NCBI GenBank assembly: GCA_027475525.1
Contig: JAMWFC010000025.1
Location: forward strand, 434,001-498,000
Source: Macrolepiota albuminosa
Lineage: Eukaryota; Basidiomycota; Agaricomycetes; Agaricales; Agaricaceae
DNA: 64,000 bases
Direction: 5' to 3'
Shown: piece by piece, positions 21,649 through 32,127 of the stretch
Numbering within the stretch: the stretch's first letter is position 1
How the letters are laid out: each line of letters begins with the position of its first letter
The notes under the pieces: generated by a model
The model's input: the letters and a program-made list of their open reading frames with translations, nothing else
The model's database searches: none
Told to the model about the DNA's origin: nothing
Translations under genes and position numbers: made by a program

Positions 21649-24600
21649 TCATTGCAGGGCAGGGTAGGTCCCTGCCTCTACTTGTTGGCCATTCAACTCG
21701 ATGACATGGAGCTGAGTTTCCATTTCCGAGAAACGGACCCTCCCCATTCCGCGGAACAACTGAGCTAGCTCAGCAAGGTCACGATCCATCTCATCAGAAG
21801 GTCGGGTGCCTATCTCCAGCAAAGGGGCCACGTCATCATCATGATCTCCATCATAAAAGTCATCCCCTTCCGATCCAAAGATACCCCTTTCTAGGTCATC
21901 AAAGGCCCTCCTTAGTTTCACTCAATACCAGGACACTATGTCAAAGTGCATGTTCTTCAAGTGAGTCTCTTGGATCTGCACTTGAAAAATAATATGATGG
22001 TCCACGATATTGTATGTCCCATTTTTGCAGAGGGATATCTCAAATCGTCCTCCCACCATCCCGTTCCAAGGCTCCTCATTGCCCAAATAGGGTGCCCCAA
22101 GTTCCAGAACTCGCTCAGCGTTCCATGCCCATATGTCATGTCATAGCGTCTGACCAAACCAGGGATGGAAGGAACATGGGATTTCAGCCTCGTTGCTGCA
22201 CCAATCAGCATACCATCTCCCTATCTTGAAATTCTGTTGTGCCACTAATGCTTTTGATATGATTAGGTCACTCCCTCTTACATGGTCGTAAAGACACAAG
22301 TCATCCATTATGATTCCATAGGAGAAGAACCTTCGTCCCCGGTATTGTAATACATTTTCAGGGTCACCAGGGTATGGCTGCATAGATTCCAGCATAAATT
22401 CCAACTTCCGAGCCTCAGCTTCTCTGACTTGCGAAGGTTTGCCGTGGCAGGCTTCCTCCACCCATAATTGATAGAGCTTCTCCTCGGCATTAGGCACTTC
22501 AAACGGGTAAGATTCTTCGAATTGTCTTGGAGGTGCCAGGATAACATCCCCTTCTGCCTCCCCAGAATCCGATATCACTTGTCGCAGAGGATACTCTTCA
22601 TACTCCGATTCTGAGGCGGTTTGCAGATCCGGAAGACTGTCATCTGTCTCCTCCGTTCCTGACTTGCTCACCACATCTGAATCATCTCCTTCGGAGGGCA
22701 TGAGGTCGAAGGATGCCATTGAAATTTGGATACCTTCAATGGTATCTACCAACTCACTCCCCCATGACGAGTCCTGCGTAGGTACATGAATGCTAAATGA
22801 TTTCATTCCTGGTGGCTTGGAGGCTGATGATTTGGCAGTTTTGCCACGAGGACAATTGCGACTATAGTGTCCTATTTCTCTGCAGTTGAAACATTTATCT
22901 GCTGCCCGGTAATCAGCTTCCTCCTCCTTTGTGAGCTTTTGTCTGTTTTCCTCATTTTGAACGTTATTGCTGTTAGGGCTACAGGCATTCTTATCTCTGT
23001 GGTATAAACTGGAGTTCCGTGACGAGGACTGTTGTGGCACAGAGGAATTAGCCTTCGGATTATTGCCTTTCTGATGTGGCCAAGCTCTATTCTCTCGAGG
23101 ATTACTGGGTGATCCCCGTTGATAGTTGTTTTTTGATGCGCTGTCCGCTTTCCTGTGGGAGACTTTGTTTCGTTGAGTACTTTTGTCATCCCAGTCTATT
23201 GAGTCTGCCCGTTCTACATAGGTTGCCTTTTCTATTACTTCGTCCCATTCGGACGTCTCAGAGTTCAGTCCCATCAAGTACAAACACTTCTGAATCCCTT
23301 TTCAGAACCCGTTAAACAGTTTGACCACCTTTTCCCAGTTACTGACATGTCCCACCACCGTGAACAATTCCTCTAGACCAGCGGAATAGTCCCAGATTGT
23401 AAGCTTTCCCTGAGTATAGTTCTTAAGGGCCTCTCGCCGCTTATTGGGGAAATCCAAGGAAAAACATTCATTAAACAAGCCAATGAAAAAGCGATTCAGG
23501 GACCATTCCTCAGGAGCTCGTGAGGTAACCTGGGAATAATAGGTCCATGCTTGTCCTTTCAAAAAGCCAGAAATGGTTAGAACATGCCAGTCCTGTGGTA
23601 CATAACCAAACTTCAAATACGAAGCGCTCTGAGTCATGAATTGTTGGAATATGACAAGATCAGGTTCCCCATTATATTTTTCCGGGGGCATAGGCCTAAT
23701 AAGAGTCTGATAAGCTTCCCTTCTTTCTTTATGTTGATGCCTAGGTCCTCTATCATTCATCTCTTGTACCGTCTGCTCATCCCAAAAAGAGGGTTGTGGC
23801 CTGTGCTCACTGCTGCTGTCTTCTGAGGAAGAGTCAAAATCCGAATCCAAGTCTCCATCTTCTTGTATTCTCTGGAAAGCATGTCCTAAGGCACTATTAG
23901 CTCCAATGTACGTGCTTGGATCCCCCTTTTCCATGTACTTGTTAATTCTTTTCTTTCCAGGACCCAACTGACGGGTTGTTACCCTGCCGATCAGGTTGCC
24001 CAGCTCATTGGATAAAGCTTCTGATGGTCAGCAGTCCAGCCGACTATTAACTTTTCTTTCTTTCTCTTTCTTTAACTCTTTCCTTAGCTGTTTGAGTTGC
24101 AACTCAAGCTCGGCTATGCGGCTCTTCTTCAGGGGTCTCTTTCCCGTTCCAGAGTCTGATTTGTCTTCCATTTTGTCGTCACTGGATTCTTCTACGTCCG
24201 GTTTGTAGTCCGAGTCCGTCTCTTCTTCTGAAGATTCTACCTGATTCCAATTTTGTTGCGTCTTATACTTATTTAGCAATTGTTCCTGAACTTCAGGATC
24301 CAATTCTAAATCGTTTTCCGTGTTGAGTTGCCCCCATTCCCAGGGGTCCACTCCTTTGCCTTTCCTATTCGAAGGGCCTGCTTCTTGAGTCTGTTTCACC
24401 CCTGGACGGATATTCAAAGCTCTGTTCCGGTCAGCGACTAATTTACTTTGTTCCACCGTTAGCTGACGACGAGCTAGTTCTACTGCGTCAGCTTGTTTCT
24501 GAGTCAGTGGGTGGCCATTCCTGCTTTCCTGACCCTTATCCCAGTTATTTTCTACGGAATCAATATTCCCTCGGGTGTCACCATGACCAATGTCTGGTTC

Positions 24601-24744
24601 GTCATCGTTATCCTGACCCTCTGGGATATCTCCCTCCGGGTCTTCCGGACTTGTCTCATTAGCCAATTGGCCTCCACCTTTTGGGTGGGGTTTCTCCCTC
24701 TCTTGAGAAGGGGAATTGGCCTCATCCTTCTTTGGCTCAGACAA
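21649..24744 (-). CDS. gag: Element 3 Gag frame (nonsense-disrupted)
   Basis: One reading frame from the ATG at 24744 is interrupted only by stops at about 24028, 23302, 22141 and near 21922. The N-terminus is acidic and disordered with a Lys/Glu coiled segment (near 24110-24050). The Gag core includes WAYYSQV-like QAWTYYSQVTSRAPEEW near 23555-23510. The zinc knuckle CFNCREIGHYSRNC (CX2CX4HX4C, canonical) lies near 22890-22850. An acidic linker ends in YPALQ at 21649, the usual end of Gag before protease. After that the sequence jumps to post-RT codons, so protease and RT were removed in one deletion. Confidence 0.75.
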
Positions 24745-25009
24745 CGGGGAACTGGTGTCCGCCTCGTCAGGGCTGGGTTTGCCCCAGTTCTCTGAATCTG
24801 AGACATCTGGTGAGATGACTCGACCAGTTTCCTCGGGTATCTCTCCAAACCTGTGTACTGCACCCCTTGTTGGGGAGGCAATCCCAGGTCAAAGGTGTCG
24901 AAAGTTATATCTGCGAGAACTGCTATCAGTAGACATACCGATACTGAAGACTCATGGCTAGGACGAATCCGGTTGATCAGACCAGGGTATGCCCACGGCA
25001 CCAGAGTCG

Positions 25010-25371
25010 ATGATTTCTAGAGTAGTTTAGGACTTTTTGAAGTTCAAAATATGTAACGGAAGTCCGCTCGATAGAGCAGCATTTCGTCACACGGGGTTAG
25101 AGCCTTCACTATAGAACTGGTGTAAGTCCTAATATTGCGAAAAGCTACCTAATACGTGATCTACTAGGCCTTTTATACTAGGGTGTAATAACGGATAATT
25201 TGGTAATCATAACTAACAAATAAGAGCAGGCCCATAATTAAAGGACCTACTGTAGTTAGGCATAGTTCACCATCTTTCGGGTCCCAACATACACGCTCTA
25301 CCGCAGATCGGGTGTGACCATGTGTGTATCCGTCACGACTCCGCTACAGTCCCAGGGTTAACTCAGTGACA
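25010..25371 (-). repeat. 5' LTR of element 3 (3' border uncertain)
   Basis: On the minus strand it opens TGTCACTGAG at 25371. It has a TATA box (TATAAAA at 25177-25171), and the gag ATG follows at 24744. A TGG-starting stretch at 25003 may be the primer site, but the intervening bases do not give a clean CA end, and no second LTR is present to compare. Confidence 0.5.
25171..25177 (-). promoter_or_regulatory. TATA box in the element 3 LTR
   Basis: TATAAAA on the minus strand, about 430 nt upstream of the gag ATG and inside the LTR, fits the LTR promoter. Confidence 0.5.
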
Positions 25372-27902
25372 GCACCCTTCATTCTTCGCATATTTTCCAG
25401 TTGGATTCAACTTGGAAGGGTTTCTTGCTGATTTTTTTCCGCGGCAACTTCCAATTCCCGATTCAACCGTGAGTCCACCTCCTCGACTGTCATTCATCTC
25501 ATCAATTCACATGGTTCCAAGTGGAATTCGAGTCCTGCATGCACAGGACTGGAAGCACTTGTCATGGACTGGGCTTGTCGATTGTTAGGGCTGAGTTCAA
25601 GATTCTTGAACTCTTTGGAGGTTGGCGGGGATGCTATCCAGTGATGCGAAGTGTAAATTTACTTATGTAGTAAAGTAGCCTTAATGAAATAAGACTAGAC
25701 TTTAAATAAGTTAATTTAACTTCACTAAGATCGTGGGGCTCAGTTACGCGCACACACACTTTGTAAAGTGGTGTTGTTATAATTTTTATTGATTTTAAAA
25801 TTGTAATGCAAATCAAAATTCACACTAAAATTTGGGAATCAAATAGTATTAATACTAATAAAACCCGAAGTCAACTATTATGCGTCTGGCCTAAGATGTC
25901 CGCTCCCTGGGGACTCCGAGCCGTGGCAAGTGCGTTGCTTGCCCGACTCCCCCAATTTCGTCCTCCTTTTATACCCTACGTTCCAATGCACGGACCACGG
26001 CGTACTGGTGCGTTTTGACCAGCTTTCCGTCCTGTACCCGCTACTGGGTATTCGGATTGTCGTGTTGCCGGGTCTGGGCTCCGGCAGCTGCGCTTGCCGT
26101 TACTTGGCAGTGAGGCTAAACGTTTTCCGTTTGTCCTCGTCGGCTAAACTCTGTCCCCTTTTCCTTCCTGTCTTCCCATCCCCTTTCCTTGCTCCCTTAC
26201 TTCTCCCTACGCGTGTCTCGTCGTCGTTTCGTAGGTCAGGCGGTGGGATTGGAGTAGTACGGATAGCGGAGTATGGGATGTGGGGGGAACGACACGGTCA
26301 GTTTTGATCGTGATCGATCCGTGATCGTTTGATGGGAGTGATCTCGGGAAATGGCCCGGGGAGCACTGCCATGCCTTGGCTGTTGCCGTTGATCGGGGCA
26401 TCGTTGCGTTACGTGCTGAGCTTCATCGTGTGGTAGTCGTTGTGGTGTAGTCGTGGGCCTGTCGACAAAGAGGGTGTGGAATTGGTGCATTGAGTTGCTG
26501 AGTGACGTCAAGGCTTCAACGGGATCTCGGTGTTTTGATCCGAGATCTTGTTTCTGCCGAGCACTGCCACATCATCGGCAGTTGCCGTTTCATCAACTCT
26601 TGATCGTTGCCTGCCTTGCCTCCCGTTTACCGCTAGCTGACTGGGACTTGTTTTCTATAGCTTGGGTTTTGTCTTTTTGGTGAGCCTCCCCGAGTCTACA
26701 GTTTTCGACTCACGCTTACAGGTTTCAGCGTTCTTACGGGTATATTGGGGACTTAGTGGCTTTTTAGGGTCTGCCTCGAGTGAGGCAGACGTATCACCAG
26801 GTGTACTCTGTCTATATTGGATCTGTATCGTTTTCACACCCTCCTCATCCTACCGCTTCTGAATCTGCATCGACATCCGACTTGTCAATCTTGATGCCTC
26901 TTCTGTGTGGGTCAAAGATTTGACTGATGCCTTGGAGGTCACTCCAACCTTCTTGAGAACGACGCAAGGCGTTGCCGGTCTGTATTTTTTGACACGTTTC
27001 AAAGCGCAAGTGAAAAGTAACTAGGAAAAGTCATCGATTGTCGGAATTGACATCTGGCCCTCCGGTCTCTCAAGTTCTGTTTTGACGTTCAGGGGTTTCA
27101 GAAGCTACATCCGCAAGTCACCACCCTTGTTTCGCTCGCGGGTTTGATCAAGGCTCGTTTTGAATTAGACTATATCTTCTGAATCAAATTTTTTTCTGAC
27201 TTTGTGACCGATTCAGACATGTTGTCTCTCGTCACTCCACCTTCATTTGCGCTCAGTCTTCCGGTTGGACCCCAAATCTAAATCCCTTGAGGAACCCTCC
27301 CATTCATTCCTGAGAAACTTTTAACATCCTGAACAAATTTTTCTACACGCGGCTTTCCGCCCGCCAAAGACGTTGCTTACTGGTGTTGCTTGTATACGAT
27401 TTGCAGAGGGCTCGGCTAGGACAGATGTATCACATATAAAAAAGGCATGCGAATTGATTCACGAAGAGGCAATGGTGACCCTGGGGGGAATGGGAACATA
27501 TGACCATACAAATTACTCGTTAGTTGTTGAACTGGCCTATTATGAACCCAAGTTGCTAGTCTGTATTTTTTTTCTTATGTGTATACCCATGCTGTTATTA
27601 TGGTTTAGAAATAATTTTCTGTTTCACTATCTGTTCTTCCATTACATCGTGGTATTCCTTTTTCCAGGAAATTGGCCAGTAACCCTGGAGCAAGGACATG
27701 AACCCAGGTCAATGGCTAGTGATTCGAAATTTCAAATCATCGGTCTCCCGATCGGGAATGCAAGGAACGATCTATGTACCATCTTTGCAGGAGGCATTGA
27801 GAAAGAAAAAGTGTAGATTCCGCCAACAAGATTATAACATAAGTACTTATGAAATGCAAATCCTTGATACGCATTTCCATAAAGAATAATATAATTTTGT
27901 TT
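25372..27902. other. Intergenic, no gene recognised
   Basis: About 2.5 kb between element 3 and the 3' end of the dehydrogenase gene. Open frames here are short, lack matches to domains I know and have no consistent splice pattern. 25640-25870 is AT-rich. I see no repeat or RNA gene. Confidence 0.5.
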
Positions 27903-29256
27903 TTAGATACCGGCACCTCCGGTGACCTCCAAAGTGTGTCCAGAAACATACGAGGCAAGGGGCGAGGCCAAGCTAAAATAGTTACGAAATCAGGCACTAC
28001 GTTCACGAAAAAAAAGAAACAAGGGACATACAACAACACAGACGAAGCGGCCTCATCGGGCGATCCACCGCGCCTGAGGGGGATGTTGGGGTAAGCTCCG
28101 GTTGTGGGCTTAGCGGGGCCCTTAGCTCCAGGGACACCGAGTGCGACCTTCTTGCCGTCGATCTCGATTGTGGCGCCACTCTCCTTGGCGGCAGTCAAGC
28201 TATTGTCCACCGCTACGCGTTAGCTTCCCCAAGTTCAAAAAGAGGCAAAAGGGCGGAAATACGGACCGAGTGTGAACGAGACCAAAGGCAATGGTGTTAG
28301 CGCGGACACCGAAAGGACCCCACTCCTTCGCGATGGTCTTGGTCATGCCCAGGACGGCGGATTTGGCAGCGGCGTAGTTGGTCTGGCCGACGTTGCCGTG
28401 GAGACCGGTGGTCGAGGAGACGTTGACGATGGAGCGGTTCTCGGGGTTGTCGGACTGGTTGGATATAAGGTCAGTATGAACACGGAGCAAAATCTGAAGA
28501 TGGGCATTACCTTGATGCGGAAGTAGGGAGCGGCCTCGCGGATGAGACGGAAGGGAGCGCGGACGTGGATTTTGATGATAACGTCGAAGACATCGTCGGG
28601 GGTCGTGTGGAGCATCTTGTCGTATGTGAAGCCGGCTGTTACATTGGTCAGTCTTAGGCCGCTCGCGCGCATACACAATACGAATACTGACCATTGTTGA
28701 TGATGTGGTTAATCTTGCCATATGCCCTATAACATGCATGGTTCATACCAAGCCAAACATTTGAAGGTAAAAATTTTACGCACTTCACAGTTGCGTCGAC
28801 GACCTTCTTGGGGAAGTCATCCGCGCCGACATCACCCGCAACACCGATGGCATCTCCACCTGCGGCTTTAATCTCTTCGACGACAGCAGCGAGCTTCTTC
28901 GCGTCGATGCTAGATGAATTCGCGAGATGTCAGTACGTTTTTGGAACGCATGAAACTGGATACACGTACTCGCTGACAACGACTTTGGCTCCTTCCTTAG
29001 CGAAGAGAAGGGCGGCGCTCCTGCCGATTCCCTGTTACAGAAAAGGTCGTACATTTGGTTTGTGTCATGGCGATTTTAAAGAGAGTAGTCATACCTGTCC
29101 AGCACCTAAAAGTTCGTGAAAACATAAGCTCCAAATTGTTGTGCGCTCTGAAGTATCGCAAGACTCACCAGTGATGATAGCTACCTCGCCAGCGAGAAGG
29201 CCGCGTCCGTAGGTGTTGGTGATGTGTCCAGAAACCTGAGCGAGTCTGTTGGCCAT
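27903..29256 (-). CDS. Short-chain dehydrogenase/reductase (290 aa, 9 exons)
   Basis: An NAD(P)-dependent oxidoreductase, 3-oxoacyl-reductase-like; substrate unknown. Exons join in phase: 29256-29169, 29105-29095, 29031-28970, 28909-28784, 28726-28692, 28635-28511, 28454-28267, 28199-28032 and 27972-27903. The cofactor motif TGAGQGIG is at residues 29-36, NNAG near 106-109, and the catalytic Ser163, Tyr176 and Lys180 are present (YAAAK). It ends SGHTLEVTGGAGI, typical of the classical family. Exon 2 is only 11 nt and encodes part of the glycine-rich loop. An insertion of about 30 residues (IDGKKVALGVPG) precedes the last helix. No targeting signal is evident. It is divergent from the gene at 30607, with a 1.35-kb gap. 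All key residues are intact. Confidence 0.88.
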
Positions 29257-30606
29257 GTCGTATGTCGTGAATGTGAAGAGTGCGGAATGAAGAACTCGGA
29301 AAGAGATGGACGAGAATATTTATTCCGGAGCTCGGGTATTGTCGGTTGCCGGACTTTGTGGAAGCGCACGGCCGAATGTAAATCAAGCGACATTCACAGC
29401 GTGATATTTTCCGCCTTTTTTTTTGCGCGCATATTCATTCTCATTTTTTTTGTGGGGCGAATTCAATGGTTGCGATATATTGTGACGCAGTTTCATGCAT
29501 TGTCAGAGTCGGTCCCAGTGATCAGACACCGTGACAATCACTGGAAGTCGGACGGGCCGAAAGAAATGATGGCTCCCGTTTATTTTTGCTTCTTCCGTTA
29601 CCCCACAATCCTACAAGTCCTACTTACCCCGCAATGAGCCACAAGACTCTTTTCCACTATGTATGCACGGCTCAATTGGTACTTCACCTCTCTCGTCAAT
29701 TTTCGCTCCTGTTTGTACGGTGATCAATTGGTTCCATCCGGGCCGCACCTGATCACATTCTGAGACGGACCACGTGCCCTGAACCTGAGGTCTGGGGCCA
29801 TTTTTCAAATACAAAACGAATACCTCTTTTTAAATTTATAAACCTTGTTTCAATCCGACCTAGGCTCGCACTGTGATAACTCTGTCGAAAGCGGCCTCAC
29901 TGCCTTGTCTTTGGCGGTCAATTTTCTCACCTCATTCAAGTACTACAAGAAGAATGTCGCTTCACGCTGGCAAGGATGCTATCGCGGATACAAACCCAGA
30001 CATCTAAGCAACAGGTCACCGGTCACCGGTCAGGCCGAATGTATCGTTAATAGAAGATCCTTGTGGCACGTTTGTTTCATCGAAGCTTAGTACCATATTC
30101 CGACCTCACTAGAAAGGAACTGTCCTTCGATACCCAGCAGCACTAAGCTGAACAACCGCTCAACAGAAGCCATGTACTCAAAACTCATATGCTACTTGAC
30201 GTCTACCCGGGGTCTCAAGACGTCTTTCCTTATGTACTCAGGACATCTTTTGTGATCGAGAGATCATGAGGTCAAGATTAGAATAGATTTACACTCCTTC
30301 TACTTATGTGCTTTAAAGTCTAAAACACGATGTTTTTCTGTATCTCACTGAGTTAGCAGGAGGATAAGTTGCACTCTCAGACTGTCTACACGTGTCGAGT
30401 CGACTATCAGTTTGATTTTGTCTTGAAAGTAAAACAGAGACACAATGAAATGAGACGAATCGGGACAAACACCGAAAATGGTGACAAGAAGTAACCGAGG
30501 GGATGGCTTCGCTCAGGGTCCGGACAACTCTTAAAGCAACGGGCGAGGAATCGTACCATCTTCTTCCGCCCGTGTTTGCTTTGTTGCTCCCCCCACATCG
30601 GCAACG
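29257..30606. other. Divergent intergenic region
   Basis: 1.35 kb between the start of the dehydrogenase gene (-) and the start of the gene at 30607 (+), so both promoters should be here. I see no convincing TATA box and no further gene. Confidence 0.5.
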
Positions 30607-32127
30607 ATGGCTAGCGCCATCAGCATGGTACAACCGACATCCTCGGTCACAATGCCGTCGTCCCCGTCTGAGCTGGATCGTGTTGTCCGCTTCGACAACG
30701 AGTGTGTCCTGATCCCAGAACCTTCCAAGCGCTCCAGGACTACGAAAACTTATGCATTGCCGTTGTGGAAGAAGAAGATCAATGACACTGATGCTGATCT
30801 CAATGCTGGGTCGTCGTCGCGTGCCCCCCAGAGCCCAGAAGAGACACATGTCGTCTTCAAGGTTCCCATTCCGAGGTGCGTGCAAAAAGAAATTCATGAT
30901 AGAACGGATGTTTACTGGTATTTTGCTACCGTCAGCTTCATTGCTCCTTCTCCTACTCGAGGGAGGGGCACATCACCGTCCCTAAAGCCCCTGTCTCCGT
31001 GTCTTGTTCATAGAGAGCCATCAACATCACCGACGACACCCAAAACCATACGGAGGACATCACTTCCTTTAACAACATGCTCGATCCCAAAGCATGACGC
31101 GCTCACGGTCCCCTTGCGACCATGCTGTGACAATTGTGTCCACGTTACAGAAGAGTCCTTCAAAGAAGGCGAAAAGTGGCAAGCAAAGTTTACTAAAGGC
31201 GCCAGAAGACGAAGGAGCGCCAGCCTTGACAACAACGATGGCAATTTTGGTATTGACCCCTCCCGGTCTGGAGTAGGGAAATTGTCTACTCAGATCGATC
31301 TGTCGCCTGGCACGCGGTACAGGACATCCGCATTCGCGCTTAGAGTTGATGAAGTTGACAAACGGCGGAGGTCACAGGAGTTTCCCGAGGAGATGAAGCT
31401 TTTCCGATCCGCCTCCCCACGTTCCAGCTACAATCCCGTATTCTATTCTCCCACCGCCGGCTCGACGCACGCGTCCCGTTCGGCTGGCAAGGAACCATTG
31501 GCGTCTTCGCCACCTCTGGACGTCCCGCCGCGTCCGATGAAGTCTTCTCCCATCCAAGAGGAAGATGAGGACCAGTTGTTCCCTCTCCCCTCCCCTCGAC
31601 GCACTCCGAGCGCTTCGCCAGCGTCGTCCAAAGTGCCCAGTCCCAACCCTAGTCCCAACCCTTCGTTGTCAAACCTTACCCCTTCAGGCTCTGGACTCCG
31701 CTCAGGATCCGACGACATGCTCATAAAGGCTTTGAGCCGGAAATCATCTGACAACAATATAAAGTCCTCTGTCATTGGCACTCCTGCCCTCGTGCCCTTA
31801 GATGGCAACTCTGCCACAGCCACTTCTACGACTCAGGAACAACCCCAACGGAGCATTAACCTCAACACCCACACGCGTTCTAAAAGCGCACCCATCTCCA
31901 TTCCTGTCCCCCAGAAACCCTCGCCACTCTCTGCATCCTCTGCATCTTCGTCCCCAGTCCAAAGTCAGGGCCACGCCAGGCTCGGCCCCAACTCACAACA
32001 CTCCCCTCGCTCACCTACGAGTTCGCCTACGAAGACGCGCTTCCCGTCGTTCTCGTTGCCTTCGATTAAAGACGCAATTAAGGGTGTTAATTCCATGGGG
32101 GGTGGGGTTGTTATGGGGTCCATATGA
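30607..32127 (+). CDS. Basidiomycete protein of unknown function, Ser/Pro-rich (486 aa after splicing)
   Basis: I do not recognise a function. The frame is open for 506 codons, but 30876-30935 has GT-AG borders, is 60 nt long and contains no stop. Its removal joins KVPIP to SFIAPSPTRGRG without a shift, so it is probably a real intron and the protein 486 residues. The N-terminus has a compact segment, RVVRFDNECVLIPEPS and TYALPLWKKK. The middle has CCDNC and a basic patch, GARRRRSAS. The rest is a long disordered Ser/Pro/Thr region with short basic motifs, ending in SFSLPSIKDAIKG. There is no signal peptide or membrane segment. The pattern fits an intracellular phosphorylated scaffold or regulator, but that is a guess. 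Confidence 0.75.
   Translation: MASAISMVQPTSSVTMPSSPSELDRVVRFDNECVLIPEPSKRSRTTKTYALPLWKKKINDTDADLNAGSSSRAPQSPEETHVVFKVPIPRCVQKEIHDRTDVYWYFATVSFIAPSPTRGRGTSPSLKPLSPCLVHREPSTSPTTPKTIRRTSLPLTTCSIPKHDALTVPLRPCCDNCVHVTEESFKEGEKWQAKFTKGARRRRSASLDNNDGNFGIDPSRSGVGKLSTQIDLSPGTRYRTSAFALRVDEVDKRRRSQEFPEEMKLFRSASPRSSYNPVFYSPTAGSTHASRSAGKEPLASSPPLDVPPRPMKSSPIQEEDEDQLFPLPSPRRTPSASPASSKVPSPNPSPNPSLSNLTPSGSGLRSGSDDMLIKALSRKSSDNNIKSSVIGTPALVPLDGNSATATSTTQEQPQRSINLNTHTRSKSAPISIPVPQKPSPLSASSASSSPVQSQGHARLGPNSQHSPRSPTSSPTKTRFPSFSLPSIKDAIKGVNSMGGGVVMGSI

Larger units (their letters stand above)
18399..25371 (-). mobile_element. Element 3: chromodomain Ty3/gypsy retrotransposon with deleted RT core
   Basis: On the minus strand it has the 5' LTR (about 25371-25010), a long gag frame, RNase H, integrase and a chromodomain-like C-terminus. 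The protease and the RT fingers and palm are absent: a gag-end sequence near 21605 is fused to the stretch that normally follows the RT catalytic core. The 3' LTR is not found on the left, where element 2 begins, so it should lie beyond element 2, outside the window. Several nonsense codons confirm it is dead. Confidence 0.8.

Noticed and set aside
25050..25115. Possible tRNA-like fold within the element 3 LTR
   Set aside because: No matching acceptor stem or T loop could be built.
26236..26511. 91-codon frame between element 3 and the dehydrogenase
   Set aside because: It is low-complexity, with no domain and no supporting exon.
27373..27816. 147-codon plus-strand frame downstream of the dehydrogenase
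   Set aside because: Alternative-start frame with no homology I recognise, running toward the 3' end of a well-supported gene.
30016..30032. GGTCACC direct repeats
   Set aside because: Only two or three short units; no further structure.
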